Assembly: GCA_017613375.1 (NCBI GenBank)
Contig: JAGADZ010000055.1
Location: 1 to 47,240, forward strand
Source: Bacteroidales bacterium
GTDB taxonomy: Bacteria > Bacteroidota > Bacteroidia > Bacteroidales > P3
Reading direction: 5' to 3'
Length of the DNA stretch: 47,240 bases
Part shown: positions 18,501 through 26,225 of the stretch, piece after piece
How positions within the stretch are numbered: the stretch's first letter is position 1
Layout: each line of letters opens with the position of its first letter
Notes under the pieces: model-generated
What the model saw: the letters and a program-made list of their open reading frames with translations, nothing else
Databases searched by the model: none
Told to the model about the DNA's origin: nothing
Program-made: the position numbers and the translations under genes

Positions 18501-19360
18501 ACAGTATAATCTATTACAGAAATGTGTCGTCGGAAGAGGATTATGACTACTTCTACTTTTATATAGACAATGTCGAAAAAGAGAAAATCAGTGGAACAGA
18601 CAACTCCTGGACCCGCAAAGCATTCTTTGTCCCTGCAGGCACACATACATTTAAATTCAGCTACAAGAAAGACTATTCGGCAAAAGACGGCAGCGACTGT
18701 GCATGGATCGACAACATTCACCTGCCTGTCAACGGAATGACCTACACCTACATTCTCGACAGCATCTGCCAAGGCGGCGAATACATATTCCGTGACGACA
18801 CCATCAACACCGCTGGAATGGAGGCAGGAATGCATCAGTTCATGGACTCCACCGAGACAGGCGTCTACTATCTGACCCTCGTCTTGACACAAGCCCCCGA
18901 GGTGACAATCATCGGTGGTGATGTAACCATCCGAGCTGGCGAAACGGTACGTCTCACCGCCGAAGGAGCCGAATCGTACATCTGGAGTAGCGGCGAAACA
19001 AGTGCAATAATTGATGTTTACCCGACGGAGACCACCACTTACACCGTCACAGGATTCAACGGAAGCTGTTCTTCGACAGCCTCCACTACAATTACTGTCG
19101 ACGGCTCTATCAGTATTGACGCCGTCAACGAGTCGACCATCCGACTCTACCCCAATCCTGCCAACAGCACCATTACCATCGAAGGACAGAATATCATCCA
19201 TGTCGACATTCTTGACCTCGTTGGTCGCAAAATGACAGAAAGAGAAATCAAAGATATCAGCACATCCATAGATATAAGCATGCTGAACGACGGCTTCTAT
19301 CTCCTCATCGTCACCGACGCATCTGGAAACAAAACCATCCAGAAGTTCGTCAAAAAATAA
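15527..19360 (+). CDS. Gingipain-type C25 cysteine protease, T9SS cargo
   Basis: 1277-residue exported protease. Signal peptide 1-20 (ends STAAA-Q); a propeptide-like region to about 215; the C25 catalytic domain about 225-620; Ig-like and APHP-like beta domains about 625-910; a cleaved-adhesin-like domain about 922-1075; a further beta domain; and a type A T9SS sorting domain from LYPNP (about 1207) to the end KFVKK. The likely catalytic pair is His456 (YSAHGSE) and Cys488 (IGNCCMS), 32 residues apart, and CFGEALLR follows the Cys as in Kgp/Rgp. Cys489 beside it makes the exact nucleophile slightly uncertain. It should be secreted and act at the cell surface. No own promoter is visible: it starts 15 bases after the RluA-type gene. 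Confidence 0.92.
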   Translation: MKKIITLLALSILIVSTAAAQPYKVTQSNYQQVQIKFTTPKPSIESVELMGQSFTGIRLNGFMSQNISGKPALPAIVKLVEMPIGEGLYYTVESMTCDTIDGGVMGINNNIVPAQPSRRKSDVSPQTLSFDSAIYSQNAFYGPTEIELEPVGIARSANLVQVTFNPIRWNPVTNQILVIKEMTVSIKMRTVDIEATENMSRLYGNPAFNMSTNIINSITAKDTRTNAPLRYTIIAHSSFRGALDNFAAWKRRKGFIVDLVYTDDSFVGDTKESIQSYLQGLYTNATATSPAPTYVLFVGDIEQVPAFYLTSNGDSHYSDLPYCCWTSGDYIPDCYYGRFSAQNLSQLTPQIDKTLMYEQYTMPDPSYLSRAVLVAGVDGGYSSDNAYKYADPAMDYAAKYYVRSDNGFTQVYYYKNNTSFSPNGVTVTGSSQNSNTAAALRNLYNGGIGWANYSAHGSETSWSDPSFTVSNVNAMTNNDKPMVAIGNCCMSNSMQETTCFGEALLRKGNNAGAVGYIGGSDYTYWTEDFYWAVGVRASSSINNTCDPSYDANNLGMYDRLFHTHNESYSDWYITLGAVLTAGNMAVQSSSSSLKEYYWQIYHLMGDPSVLPYIHGEADVITANVPGAVSVGTTSLNVTAVPYAYIGFNDGNNNLVGAAFADANGDATINFDAITNPGTYEVVITAQGYQPFFQNVNVIANGPFVNTTTVTPLATLEADGDISFDITLTNQGVNDASTLSIEFQSVDGSILIDTTGIINLGTGLQTGQSITLHNVCHGHIWGNTADQTQTTVRVIVRWGNTVNDMSISNYRFTVNAASMKMRRFSFSNNLDTNGTATLIIENINEGHAELQSGDINLICLDPNLLVSNPSSTVNNIAVGQTISTTYNITLNGAIPENRSIPFIQTINTGFSTIKDTIKIVIGQDNSLITFEGNSWGDYDWVQGTYSWELTSQNTYAGNYCARSHTWASSGWGSNSGNNCNSELSITWTSTSDDSIIYYRNVSSEEDYDYFYFYIDNVEKEKISGTDNSWTRKAFFVPAGTHTFKFSYKKDYSAKDGSDCAWIDNIHLPVNGMTYTYILDSICQGGEYIFRDDTINTAGMEAGMHQFMDSTETGVYYLTLVLTQAPEVTIIGGDVTIRAGETVRLTAEGAESYIWSSGETSAIIDVYPTETTTYTVTGFNGSCSSTASTTITVDGSISIDAVNESTIRLYPNPANSTITIEGQNIIHVDILDLVGRKMTEREIKDISTSIDISMLNDGFYLLIVTDASGNKTIQKFVKK

Positions 19361-19384
19361 TCATTTTTATTGACACCAACAATC

Positions 19385-19434
19385 TAAGTCAGCCGGATTG
19401 ATCCCTGAAACACCAATCCGGCTGACTTATTTTT
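19385..19434 (+). terminator. Terminator after the C25 protease gene
   Basis: A perfect 16-bp stem (19385-19400 with 19414-19429; TAAGTCAGCCGGATTG) with a 13-base loop and a short T run. The remaining 200 bases before the next gene are very A/T-rich and hold only the promoter and hairpin listed next. Confidence 0.9.
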
Positions 19435-19579
19435 ACATCATACACATAAAACAAACAAAAATATTATTATCTACTCAAAATACTATAATACAAATATTTA
19501 ATAATTAATCATAACCCAACTATCTATTTTTTCATAAAAATAATTACATAAAAAACTACAATATACCGCAATTAAATCG

Positions 19580-19587
19580 TACTTTTG
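19580..19587 (+). promoter_or_regulatory. -7 element for the decarboxylase gene
   Basis: TACTTTTG matches TAnnTTTG and is followed by CAAA. Predicted leader about 65 bases, containing the hairpin at 19604-19620. A clear -33 element is not seen. Confidence 0.6.
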
Positions 19588-19603
19588 CAAACCAAATCAT
19601 ACA

Positions 19604-19620
19604 ATCCAACTTAGTTGGAT
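19604..19620 (+). promoter_or_regulatory. Palindrome in the decarboxylase leader
   Basis: ATCCAACT-T-AGTTGGAT is a 17-base near-perfect palindrome, about 15 bases after the predicted transcript start. It could be an operator or a 7-bp RNA hairpin with a 3-base loop. Its role is not known. Confidence 0.4.
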
Positions 19621-19660
19621 AAAGTAAAAAATGGCAATTTAAACTAAATGTTTTTGCAAA

Positions 19661-21061
19661 ATGAAAAACAAATATTACGATTTAATTGACCAGACATTCG
19701 AGTTTCCACAAGACGAATTTCGAACCGAAGACGGCGAACTCTATTTCCATGACATACCGTTGATGGAGGTAATCAAGCAATACGGCACTCCATTAAAGAT
19801 TACCTATCTGCCAAAAATAAGTTCACAGATACAGAGAGCAAAAAGGCTCTTCAATGTCGCCATTGCCAAGACCGATTACAAAGGGACATACAACTACTGC
19901 TACTGTACCAAAAGCAGTCACTTCAGTTTTGTACTGGAGGAAGCATTGAAGAACGAGATAAACATAGAGACATCCAGTGCGTTTGACATCAATTTGATAC
20001 AAGAGCTCTACAACAACGGCTTGATAGACAAAAACATTTTCATTGTCAGCAACGGCTTCAAACGTCAGCAATATATAGAGAACATCGCCGAATTATATAA
20101 AGACGGATTTCATAATATTGTACCTATTATAGATAATAAGCACGAAATGGCCTTGCTTGACGAAGCTGTTCAAGACCCCGAAGTGCCCATGAAAATAGGC
20201 ATCCGTATTGCATCGGAGGAGGAGCCCCGTTTCGACTTCTACACATCGCGTCTCGGCATCAGATACAACGACATCGTGTCGTTTTACGAAGAAGCCATCC
20301 GTGACAATCCGAAATACACATTCAAGATGCTTCATTTCTTTATCAATACCGGCATCCGCGACACCGCCTACTACTGGAACGAGCTGGCGAAGTGCGTGAA
20401 TGTATACTGTGATTTGAAACATATCTGCCCTGAGCTTGACTCGCTGAATATCGGCGGCGGATTCCCAATAAAGAACTCCCTGGCAGCAAACTACGACTAT
20501 GAATACATGGCAGAAGAGATTCTGGCTCAAATAAAGAACATCTGCACCACCCGCGGTGTCGACGAGCCGAACATCTTCACCGAATTCGGGTCATTCACCG
20601 TGGGAGAGAGCGGTGCGACACTTTACAGCATACTCGACCAGAAACAACAGAACGACCGCGAGTTGTGGTACATGATAGATTCGTCGTTCATCACGACGCT
20701 GCCCGACACATGGGGCATCAACCAACGTTTCATCATGCTTCCCGTCAACCACTGGGACTGCGAGTACCAGCGTGTCTTCCTCGGCGGTCTGACCTGTGAC
20801 AGCGAAGACTACTACAACGCCGACTCCCATGCCAACGCGATATTCCTACCCAAGCTACAGAAAGACGAGCCCCTCTACATAGGATTCTTCCATACAGGTG
20901 CCTATCAGGAGAGCCTCGGTGGATATGGCGGCATCCAGCACTGCCTTATTCCCGCTCCAAAACATATCATTATCGACAAAGACGAGAACGGAGACTACAG
21001 CACAAAACTCTTCGCCAAAGAGCAGAGCCACAAGTCGATGCTAAAAATATTAGGCTACTAA
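19661..21061 (+). CDS. Fold-type III PLP-dependent decarboxylase (probable arginine decarboxylase)
   Basis: 466 residues, alanine-racemase-like barrel plus C-terminal beta domain. The PLP lysine is Lys84 in YCTKSSHF, the glycine-rich phosphate loop is NIGGGFP near 262-268, and CDSEDYY near 388-394 is the C-terminal substrate motif of the ornithine/diaminopimelate/arginine decarboxylase group. The opening segment (FPQDEF, FHDIPLMEVIKQYGTPLK) is that of the roughly 460-residue enzymes annotated as arginine decarboxylase in Bacteroidota, distinct from the roughly 630-residue SpeA. Agmatine and polyamine synthesis is therefore the best guess, but the substrate is not proven by sequence. Agmatinase or agmatine deiminase genes are not adjacent. 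Confidence 0.78.
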   Translation: MKNKYYDLIDQTFEFPQDEFRTEDGELYFHDIPLMEVIKQYGTPLKITYLPKISSQIQRAKRLFNVAIAKTDYKGTYNYCYCTKSSHFSFVLEEALKNEINIETSSAFDINLIQELYNNGLIDKNIFIVSNGFKRQQYIENIAELYKDGFHNIVPIIDNKHEMALLDEAVQDPEVPMKIGIRIASEEEPRFDFYTSRLGIRYNDIVSFYEEAIRDNPKYTFKMLHFFINTGIRDTAYYWNELAKCVNVYCDLKHICPELDSLNIGGGFPIKNSLAANYDYEYMAEEILAQIKNICTTRGVDEPNIFTEFGSFTVGESGATLYSILDQKQQNDRELWYMIDSSFITTLPDTWGINQRFIMLPVNHWDCEYQRVFLGGLTCDSEDYYNADSHANAIFLPKLQKDEPLYIGFFHTGAYQESLGGYGGIQHCLIPAPKHIIIDKDENGDYSTKLFAKEQSHKSMLKILGY

Positions 21062-21126
21062 TGCCATCCTCAAAAATAAAAAACGAAACAGCGCGTTATA
21101 ACGTGAAAACAACAAATAGAACAAAC

Positions 21127-21873
21127 ATGAAGAAAATCACTACCGCCGTCGTCTGCCTGGCAGTCATGCTTGGAATGGCAACCTCATGCAAAAACAAAAG
21201 CCGCATCGTCGTAGACACCGACTCCCCGACAGAACTGAAAACATTGCAAGACAGCATCAGCTGGGCACTTGGATTCACCCTTGCAAACACCATAGCATCC
21301 ACAGGCTTCGAACCGAACCGTGAAATAATGTTCAAGGCCATCTGTGCCACTCTGGACCAAAAAGAGCAAGCTCTGACATCAGAGCAGACCATGAATATGC
21401 TGTCGGCTCTCGAGCAGATGAGAATGATTTACCAACACAACAAAAACCAGGATGACATAAACGGTGTAAAAGAACAGGAAGAAGCCTATTTCACACAGTT
21501 GCAACAGCAGAATCCCAACGTCAAGAAGAGCGACAAAGGATTCTACTATGAAGTGCTGAAAGAAGGTGACGGCATTATTGGAGATTTTGGCTATGTCGTA
21601 AACTTCGATTATAAAGGCACCTTCACCAACGGTCAGATATTCGATCAGACTTATGGGAAACGCGAGCCCATCAACCATGTCATCAATGAGACGCTTATGC
21701 CCGGATTGCGAGAGGCGTTCATGATGATGAAAGGCGGCAGCACCTATCGATTCTATTTCCCGAGTGCGATAGGATTCGGTGCCGAGGGCTGCAAAAAAGC
21801 CGACGGCTCTGTTTTAGTTCCTCCCTACACCATTGTGATTTACGAGATAGAACTGCACGACGTACATCCCTAA
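21127..21873 (+). CDS. FKBP-type peptidyl-prolyl isomerase lipoprotein
   Basis: Envelope folding helper. From ATG 21127 it has 248 residues: a lipoprotein-like signal ending GMATSC (Cys21 the likely lipidation site), an N-terminal dimerisation-type helical region (about 35-125), and a C-terminal FKBP domain (about 150-248) with NFDYKGTFTNGQIFDQTYG, MPGLREAFMMMKGG and VPPYTIVIYEIEL. The residues after Cys (KNKS) are not acidic, so surface export as in SLAM/LES-type lipoproteins is unlikely and a periplasm-facing place is favoured. An ATG overlapping the previous stop (21061) would add 22 residues and bury the signal peptide, so it is rejected as start. Confidence 0.9.
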   Translation: MKKITTAVVCLAVMLGMATSCKNKSRIVVDTDSPTELKTLQDSISWALGFTLANTIASTGFEPNREIMFKAICATLDQKEQALTSEQTMNMLSALEQMRMIYQHNKNQDDINGVKEQEEAYFTQLQQQNPNVKKSDKGFYYEVLKEGDGIIGDFGYVVNFDYKGTFTNGQIFDQTYGKREPINHVINETLMPGLREAFMMMKGGSTYRFYFPSAIGFGAEGCKKADGSVLVPPYTIVIYEIELHDVHP

Positions 21874-21924
21874 GAGCACCTCTTTTACTTAAACTTACTT
21901 TTATTATTTAGCTTTATTGACAAG

Positions 21925-21955
21925 AGAGGCAGACTTGTTATCCCTGCCTCTTTTC
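21925..21955 (+). terminator. Terminator after the FKBP gene
   Basis: AGAGGCAG (21925-21932) pairs with CTGCCTCT (21944-21951) across an 11-base loop, followed by TTTC. Confidence 0.65.
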
Positions 21956-21962
21956 TATTGCC

Positions 21963-22034
21963 AGAGACTTCTCTGAAGGCTTGGCTGCTGTACAAATCAA
22001 CGGTAAATGGGGCTATATCAGATACGACAATTAA
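21963..22034 (+). pseudogene. Fragment of a WG-repeat protein gene
   Basis: The only coding-like text in the 500-base gap: 23 codons reading RDFSEGLAAVQINGKWGYIR and a short tail, then TAA. This is one WG repeat (xFSEGLAxVxxNGKWGYI). No start codon or further repeat precedes it in frame; upstream lies the FKBP terminator. It is best read as the 3' remnant of a deleted WG-repeat gene, adjoining the hairpin cassette. Bases 22035-22143 hold no recognisable feature. Confidence 0.55.
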
Positions 22035-22143
22035 AGCCATAATTATTTATAATACAATCTATTGGTATTCGATAAAAAGCTAGCAAACTGATTATTTAGA
22101 AAAGACAATCAGTACTATACATCCATAAAAACATTGGGGGCTT

Positions 22144-22353
22144 GTGTGCTGAAAGCACACTATCCTATTAACCCCACACTAAGCCATTGGTGCAGTGTGG
22201 GGAGGACTCCACTACAGACACAGAGCGTGCCGAAGGTACGCCACAATTAATATCGTAGCGTGTCTTCGACACGCCAGAATAGTGTTATGGTTAAAACCCC
22301 ACACGATACTCCGTTTCGTGTGGGGTTAATAGGATTACGTGCCGTCGGCACGT
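22144..22353. repeat. Cassette of six hairpins (REP-like intergenic repeats)
   Basis: Four short hairpins have 7-bp stems and 3-base loops: 22144-22160 (GTGTGCT-GAA), 22225-22241 (GCGTGCC-GAA, one G-T pair), 22258-22274 (GCGTGTC-TTC) and 22337-22353 (ACGTGCC-GTC). Two longer ones alternate with them: 22172-22202 (CCCCACACT stem) and 22295-22327 (AACCCCACACGA stem). In addition TCCTATTAACCCCACAC (22163-22179) is repeated inverted at 22318-22334, so the whole unit has a near two-fold plan. It lies 22 bases past the typA stop codon, reading on the minus strand. It resembles REP/BIME-type elements; no transposase is nearby. Confidence 0.7.
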
Positions 22354-22375
22354 GTACCTAACACCAATAATACAA

Positions 22376-24211
22376 TCATGCGTTCGCCTCTCCTGCAGCG
22401 ATGCGGGCACGTTTGCGCTCAATCTCGTCGAGGATAATCTTGCGGATACGCAGGGACGAGGGGGTTATCTCCAAATATTCGTCCTCGCGGATGTATTCCA
22501 TAGCCTCTTCAAGACTGAATTTTATCGCAGGAGTGCAAGTCGATTTTTCATCGGCACTCTTGGTACGCATATTTGTAAGATTCTTAGCTGTAACGACATT
22601 GATGACAATATCGTTGCCGGGACGCAGGCTCTCTCCAATGACCTCGCCGGAATAGACCATATCGCCTGGCTCGATAAAGAAGGGGCCTCGGTCCTGCAGT
22701 TTGCTGATGCTGTATGCCGTGGCTTCGCCCGTCTCCTTGGCAATCAGAGCGCCCATCTTGTGGGTGTCGATATCGCCCTTCCAAGGCTCAAAATCAAGGA
22801 AACGGCTTGCAATCACAGCCTCCCCGTTGGTGGCCGTCAACAGGGTGTTGCGAAGGCCGATGATACCACGTGAAGGAATAGTGAAATCGAGTTGTACCCT
22901 GTCCCCTTTGGTATCGATATTTCCGACTTCACCCTTGCGGCGTGTGACCACATCTATCACCTTGCTGCTGAATTCTTCAGGTACAAGAACGGTAAGCTGC
23001 TCTATAGGTTCGCATTTCTGCCCGTCAATTTCTTTGATGATGACCTTGGGTTGGCCCACCTGAAGCTCGTAGCCTTCACGACGCATAGTCTCGATAAGAA
23101 TCGAAAGGTGGAGGATGCCGCGTCCGTAAACCAGCAGCGAGTCAGGCGAGTTGGTTTCCTCTACACGCATGGCAAGATTCTTCTCGAGCTCTTTGTATAG
23201 ACGGTCGCGGATGTGGCGTGAAGTGACATATTTACCCTCCTTGCCGAAGAAAGGCGAGTTGTTGATGGTGAAGAGCATACTCATGGTAGGCTCGTCAACC
23301 TTGATAGGAGGTAACGGTTCCGGATTCTCGCTGTCGCAGATAGTGTCGCCAATTTCGAACATGATGTTTTTGTCAAGGTCAAGCAGCACAGCACATATCT
23401 CACCTGCTTCGACGACATTCTTTGTACGCTCCTTGCCAAGGCCCTCGAAAGTGTAGAGTTCCTTGATTCTGCTCTGGATATGAGTGCCGTCGCGTTTCAC
23501 GAGGCAAATAGGCTGGCCAGCCTGCAGGGTGCCGCGATGCAGACGACCTACAGCGATGCGTCCGAGGTAACTGCTGTAATCCAACGAAGAGAGCATCATT
23601 TGAGTATTGCCCTCAGGCACTTCCGGTTCAGGGATATGCTTAATAATCAAATCCATCAGATAGCTGATATCCTCGGTCGGGGCATTCCAGTCCGGACCCA
23701 TCCAGCCCTGCTTGGCACTGCCATAAGCCGTGGGGAAATCCAGCTGGTCGTTGTTGGCTCCGAGATTGAACATCAAATCGAACACCGCCTCCTGTGTCAT
23801 TTCTGGATCGCAGTTGGGCTTGTCAACCTTATTGACAACGACTATAGGCTTAAGACCCAACTCAATAGCTTTCTGCAAAACAAAACGTGTCTGCGGCATA
23901 GGACCCTCAAAGGCATCAACGACAAGCAGAACGCCATCGGCCATATTCAGCACACGCTCCACTTCACCGCCGAAATCGCTATGACCCGGAGTATCAATGA
24001 TGTTTATCTTGAAACCCTTGTATCGGATAGAGACATTTTTTGAGAGGATGGTAATACCACGTTCACGTTCAAGGTCATTGTTGTCGAGGATAAGGTCTCC
24101 CGTCTCCTGATTGTCACGAAAAAGCTTGGCTTGGTGCAGCATTCTGTCAACCAAGGTAGTCTTACCATGGTCAACATGTGCTATAATTGCCACATTACGA
24201 ATATCTTGCAT
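22376..24211 (-). CDS. typA: Ribosome-associated GTPase TypA/BipA
   Basis: Translation-factor GTPase of the EF-G/LepA group that binds the ribosome and helps late large-subunit assembly, above all at low temperature or under stress. 611 residues with G1 HVDHGKTT (12-19), the switch II segment [14 protein letters not shown] and G4 VVNKVDKP, followed by the EF-G-like domains and the C-terminal BipA domain. Full length, ATG start with good agreement to the family. Stands alone on the minus strand with its own promoter. Downstream lies the hairpin cassette in place of a simple terminator. Confidence 0.96.
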   Translation of the reverse strand: MQDIRNVAIIAHVDHGKTTLVDRMLHQAKLFRDNQETGDLILDNNDLERERGITILSKNVSIRYKGFKINIIDTPGHSDFGGEVERVLNMADGVLLVVDAFEGPMPQTRFVLQKAIELGLKPIVVVNKVDKPNCDPEMTQEAVFDLMFNLGANNDQLDFPTAYGSAKQGWMGPDWNAPTEDISYLMDLIIKHIPEPEVPEGNTQMMLSSLDYSSYLGRIAVGRLHRGTLQAGQPICLVKRDGTHIQSRIKELYTFEGLGKERTKNVVEAGEICAVLLDLDKNIMFEIGDTICDSENPEPLPPIKVDEPTMSMLFTINNSPFFGKEGKYVTSRHIRDRLYKELEKNLAMRVEETNSPDSLLVYGRGILHLSILIETMRREGYELQVGQPKVIIKEIDGQKCEPIEQLTVLVPEEFSSKVIDVVTRRKGEVGNIDTKGDRVQLDFTIPSRGIIGLRNTLLTATNGEAVIASRFLDFEPWKGDIDTHKMGALIAKETGEATAYSISKLQDRGPFFIEPGDMVYSGEVIGESLRPGNDIVINVVTAKNLTNMRTKSADEKSTCTPAIKFSLEEAMEYIREDEYLEITPSSLRIRKIILDEIERKRARIAAGEANA

Positions 24212-24237
24212 CTATTTTTCCTTTTAATTTGAGTCAG

Positions 24238-24269
24238 CAAAAATACAAAAAAATACAAAAAATTTGCAA
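24238..24269 (-). promoter_or_regulatory. Promoter of typA
   Basis: The minus strand has TATTTTTG (24245-24238), with TTG (24269-24267) 21 bases upstream. The leader is about 20 bases. Confidence 0.55.
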
Positions 24270-24320
24270 CAAAAAACTGTTAAAATTAAACCGTTCCCCT
24301 CATCGAAACAAAAAAAAATG

Positions 24321-24328
24321 TATTTTTG
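24321..24328 (+). promoter_or_regulatory. -7 element of the exported thioredoxin-fold gene
   Basis: TATTTTTG followed by C, about 80 bases before the ATG at 24406 and divergent from the typA promoter. A -33 element is not evident. Confidence 0.6.
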
Positions 24329-24405
24329 CACTTTGGAAAAAAAGAACATTATTTATTAATTAACGCCGAAGAGCCTGATGGTCAATAACAAGGCAAACAT
24401 TATAA

Positions 24406-26004
24406 ATGAAGAAAATCTTACTGGTTTTAATTGCAGTACTTACTGTGTCAATGTCCTATGCACAGATTAACAGAGGTCCTGTATGTCGTGATGCAAACAT
24501 GGCAAACAAAGGTGCCAAGCCGACAGCCATCGATTGGCAGCCTATCGGCCAGCACGTCACTGGTGTCGACTTCCTGAGCGGTGCCACCATCAGCACTGAG
24601 GCTATAGCTCAGAGCGGCAAAGCCATGGTTATTGACTTCTCTGCCACTTGGTGTTCATGGTGCTGGGTTATGCATAGCAACGGCATCCTTGAGGCCATCC
24701 ACAACCAACTTGGCAACAATGTCGAGGTCATTTGGGTTGAAGCCGACCCCTCTACCACCAATCCCGCTGAAATCACCGGTACCGGTTCAACACAAGGTGA
24801 CTGGACCAACGGTGGTACCGTGCCCTATCCCATCATCAACGACCACAACTTCGCCAACATCATCGGTGGCACCAGCGCCATTTCAGGCTATCCTACCGTT
24901 GTCTTCGTCTCTCCCACCGGTTACTGGTGTGATGTATACGGTACCGACTGGGGTTTCGGACCCTATGACAGCACCGCAGCCGTCACCGCAATACAGAATG
25001 TGCTTGCCAACCAGCCTCAGCCTGGCCAGCCTCCTGTAATCACTGCATGCAAAATACCTTCAACCGGAGTCACTGGCAAAGCCATCAACTTCAGCGTCAA
25101 CGTATTTAGTGTAGACGACTACACTGTTTCTTGGACATTCGAAGGTGGCAACCCCACATCCGCCAACACTGCAAGTGCTTCCTGCACCTGGAACACCCCC
25201 GGTACTTACAACGTGTCGGTAACCGTCACCAATGCCAACGGCACTGACACCAGAAACGGTACCATCACCCTTGCCAACTATGTATATTTCTTCGATTTCG
25301 AAGACAAAGCAGAGTATAATGACTGGACATTCATCGATGCTGACGGTGACGGTTTCAACTGGTCTCTTGACTATCTGCGTGGCCAAGGTGCTGCTCACGG
25401 CGAATCCAACGGCATGCTTGCTTCCGCATCATGGAACAGCTCTGCTGGAGCCCTGAACCCCAACAACTGGGCTTTCACCGGTGCCATCACCCTGCCCGAC
25501 AATGACAATGTCCACATCGAATGGTATGAAAAAGGCCAGGATGCAAACTATGCTGCCGAGAAATACCGTGTTTATGTAGCCACCTCACAAAGCATTGACG
25601 CTGCAACCGAGATAGGCAGCTATACCGCTACTGGCAGCTGGGTACTCCGCAAAGCCTCACTCGCAGCTTACAAAGGCCAGACCGTTTACATCGCCTTCCG
25701 TCACTGCGACGTAACCGACATGTTCTACCTTGACCTCGACGATATGGGCATCAGCACTGAAGCCTTCGTAGGTATTGAGAACCCGAACACTGTCGCCATG
25801 AACCTCTACCCCAACCCGACCAACGGCATCGTCAATATCGAGACCGAAGGCCTGCAGAAAGTTGAAGTTCTTGACATGACAGGTCGCGTTGTCATGACCA
25901 CCAGCGAGAACAACGTCAACATGAGCAACCTGAGCAACGGTATCTATATGGTTCGCGTAACCACAATGAATGGTATCACCACTCAGAAAGTTGTAAAGAA
26001 ATAA
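24406..26004 (+). CDS. Exported thioredoxin-fold / PKD / adhesin-like protein with T9SS sorting domain
   Basis: 532 residues. Signal peptide 1-19 (ends MSYA-Q). A thioredoxin-like domain follows (about 40-200) with the redox motif WCSWC (82-86, Cys83 and Cys86) and the expected cis-proline in GYPT (Pro163), so it should be redox-active. Then come a PKD-like Ig domain (about 210-290, ending in the NTPGTYNVSVTVTNANG type of strand pair), a cleaved-adhesin/choice-of-anchor-J-like domain (about 296-450, starting YFFDFED), and a type A T9SS sorting domain from LYPNP (467) to KVVKK. The protein should therefore be exported through T9SS and carry a disulfide-active site on the cell surface. Its substrate is unknown. 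It has its own promoter and a strong terminator. Confidence 0.85.
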   Translation: MKKILLVLIAVLTVSMSYAQINRGPVCRDANMANKGAKPTAIDWQPIGQHVTGVDFLSGATISTEAIAQSGKAMVIDFSATWCSWCWVMHSNGILEAIHNQLGNNVEVIWVEADPSTTNPAEITGTGSTQGDWTNGGTVPYPIINDHNFANIIGGTSAISGYPTVVFVSPTGYWCDVYGTDWGFGPYDSTAAVTAIQNVLANQPQPGQPPVITACKIPSTGVTGKAINFSVNVFSVDDYTVSWTFEGGNPTSANTASASCTWNTPGTYNVSVTVTNANGTDTRNGTITLANYVYFFDFEDKAEYNDWTFIDADGDGFNWSLDYLRGQGAAHGESNGMLASASWNSSAGALNPNNWAFTGAITLPDNDNVHIEWYEKGQDANYAAEKYRVYVATSQSIDAATEIGSYTATGSWVLRKASLAAYKGQTVYIAFRHCDVTDMFYLDLDDMGISTEAFVGIENPNTVAMNLYPNPTNGIVNIETEGLQKVEVLDMTGRVVMTTSENNVNMSNLSNGIYMVRVTTMNGITTQKVVKK

Positions 26005-26016
26005 CAAATCTCATAT

Positions 26017-26057
26017 GCAAAAAAAAAGCTCCGATTTTATCGGGGCTTTTTTTTTGC
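26017..26057 (+). terminator. Terminator after the exported thioredoxin-fold gene
   Basis: GCAAAAAAAAAGCTCCGA (26017-26034) faces its near-complement at 26040-26057, a stem with one G-T pair, a 5-base loop and a long T run. Confidence 0.9.
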
Positions 26058-26096
26058 AAGATTGTCATATCAATCAATCCAATACCCCCGACTGTT

Positions 26097-26122
26097 AACA
26101 TATTTTTTTGTTAAAATATGTT
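26097..26122. promoter_or_regulatory. Palindrome upstream of the ackA promoter
   Basis: AACATATTTT (26097-26106) and its exact complement (26113-26122) are separated by 6 bases, ending 18 bases before the -7 element. The position covers the -33 region, so a regulator binding here could control ackA. It also contains a direct repeat (GTTAACATAT / GTTAAAATAT). Confidence 0.4.
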
Positions 26123-26140
26123 TTCTATCATTTTTTTTCG

Positions 26141-26148
26141 TACTTTTG
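26141..26148 (+). promoter_or_regulatory. -7 element for ackA
   Basis: TACTTTTG matches TAnnTTTG. The predicted leader is about 70 A/T-rich bases. Confidence 0.6.
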
Positions 26149-26225
26149 AAAAAAGAAGTTTCTAAGACCATTCAATATAATAAAAAGAAATTCAAATAAA
26201 TAATAAAAAATAAATCATTCTACAG

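Noticed and set aside
22144..22353. CRISPR array
   Set aside because: The units are hairpins of two different types and unequal spacing, without identical repeats or unique spacers of constant length.
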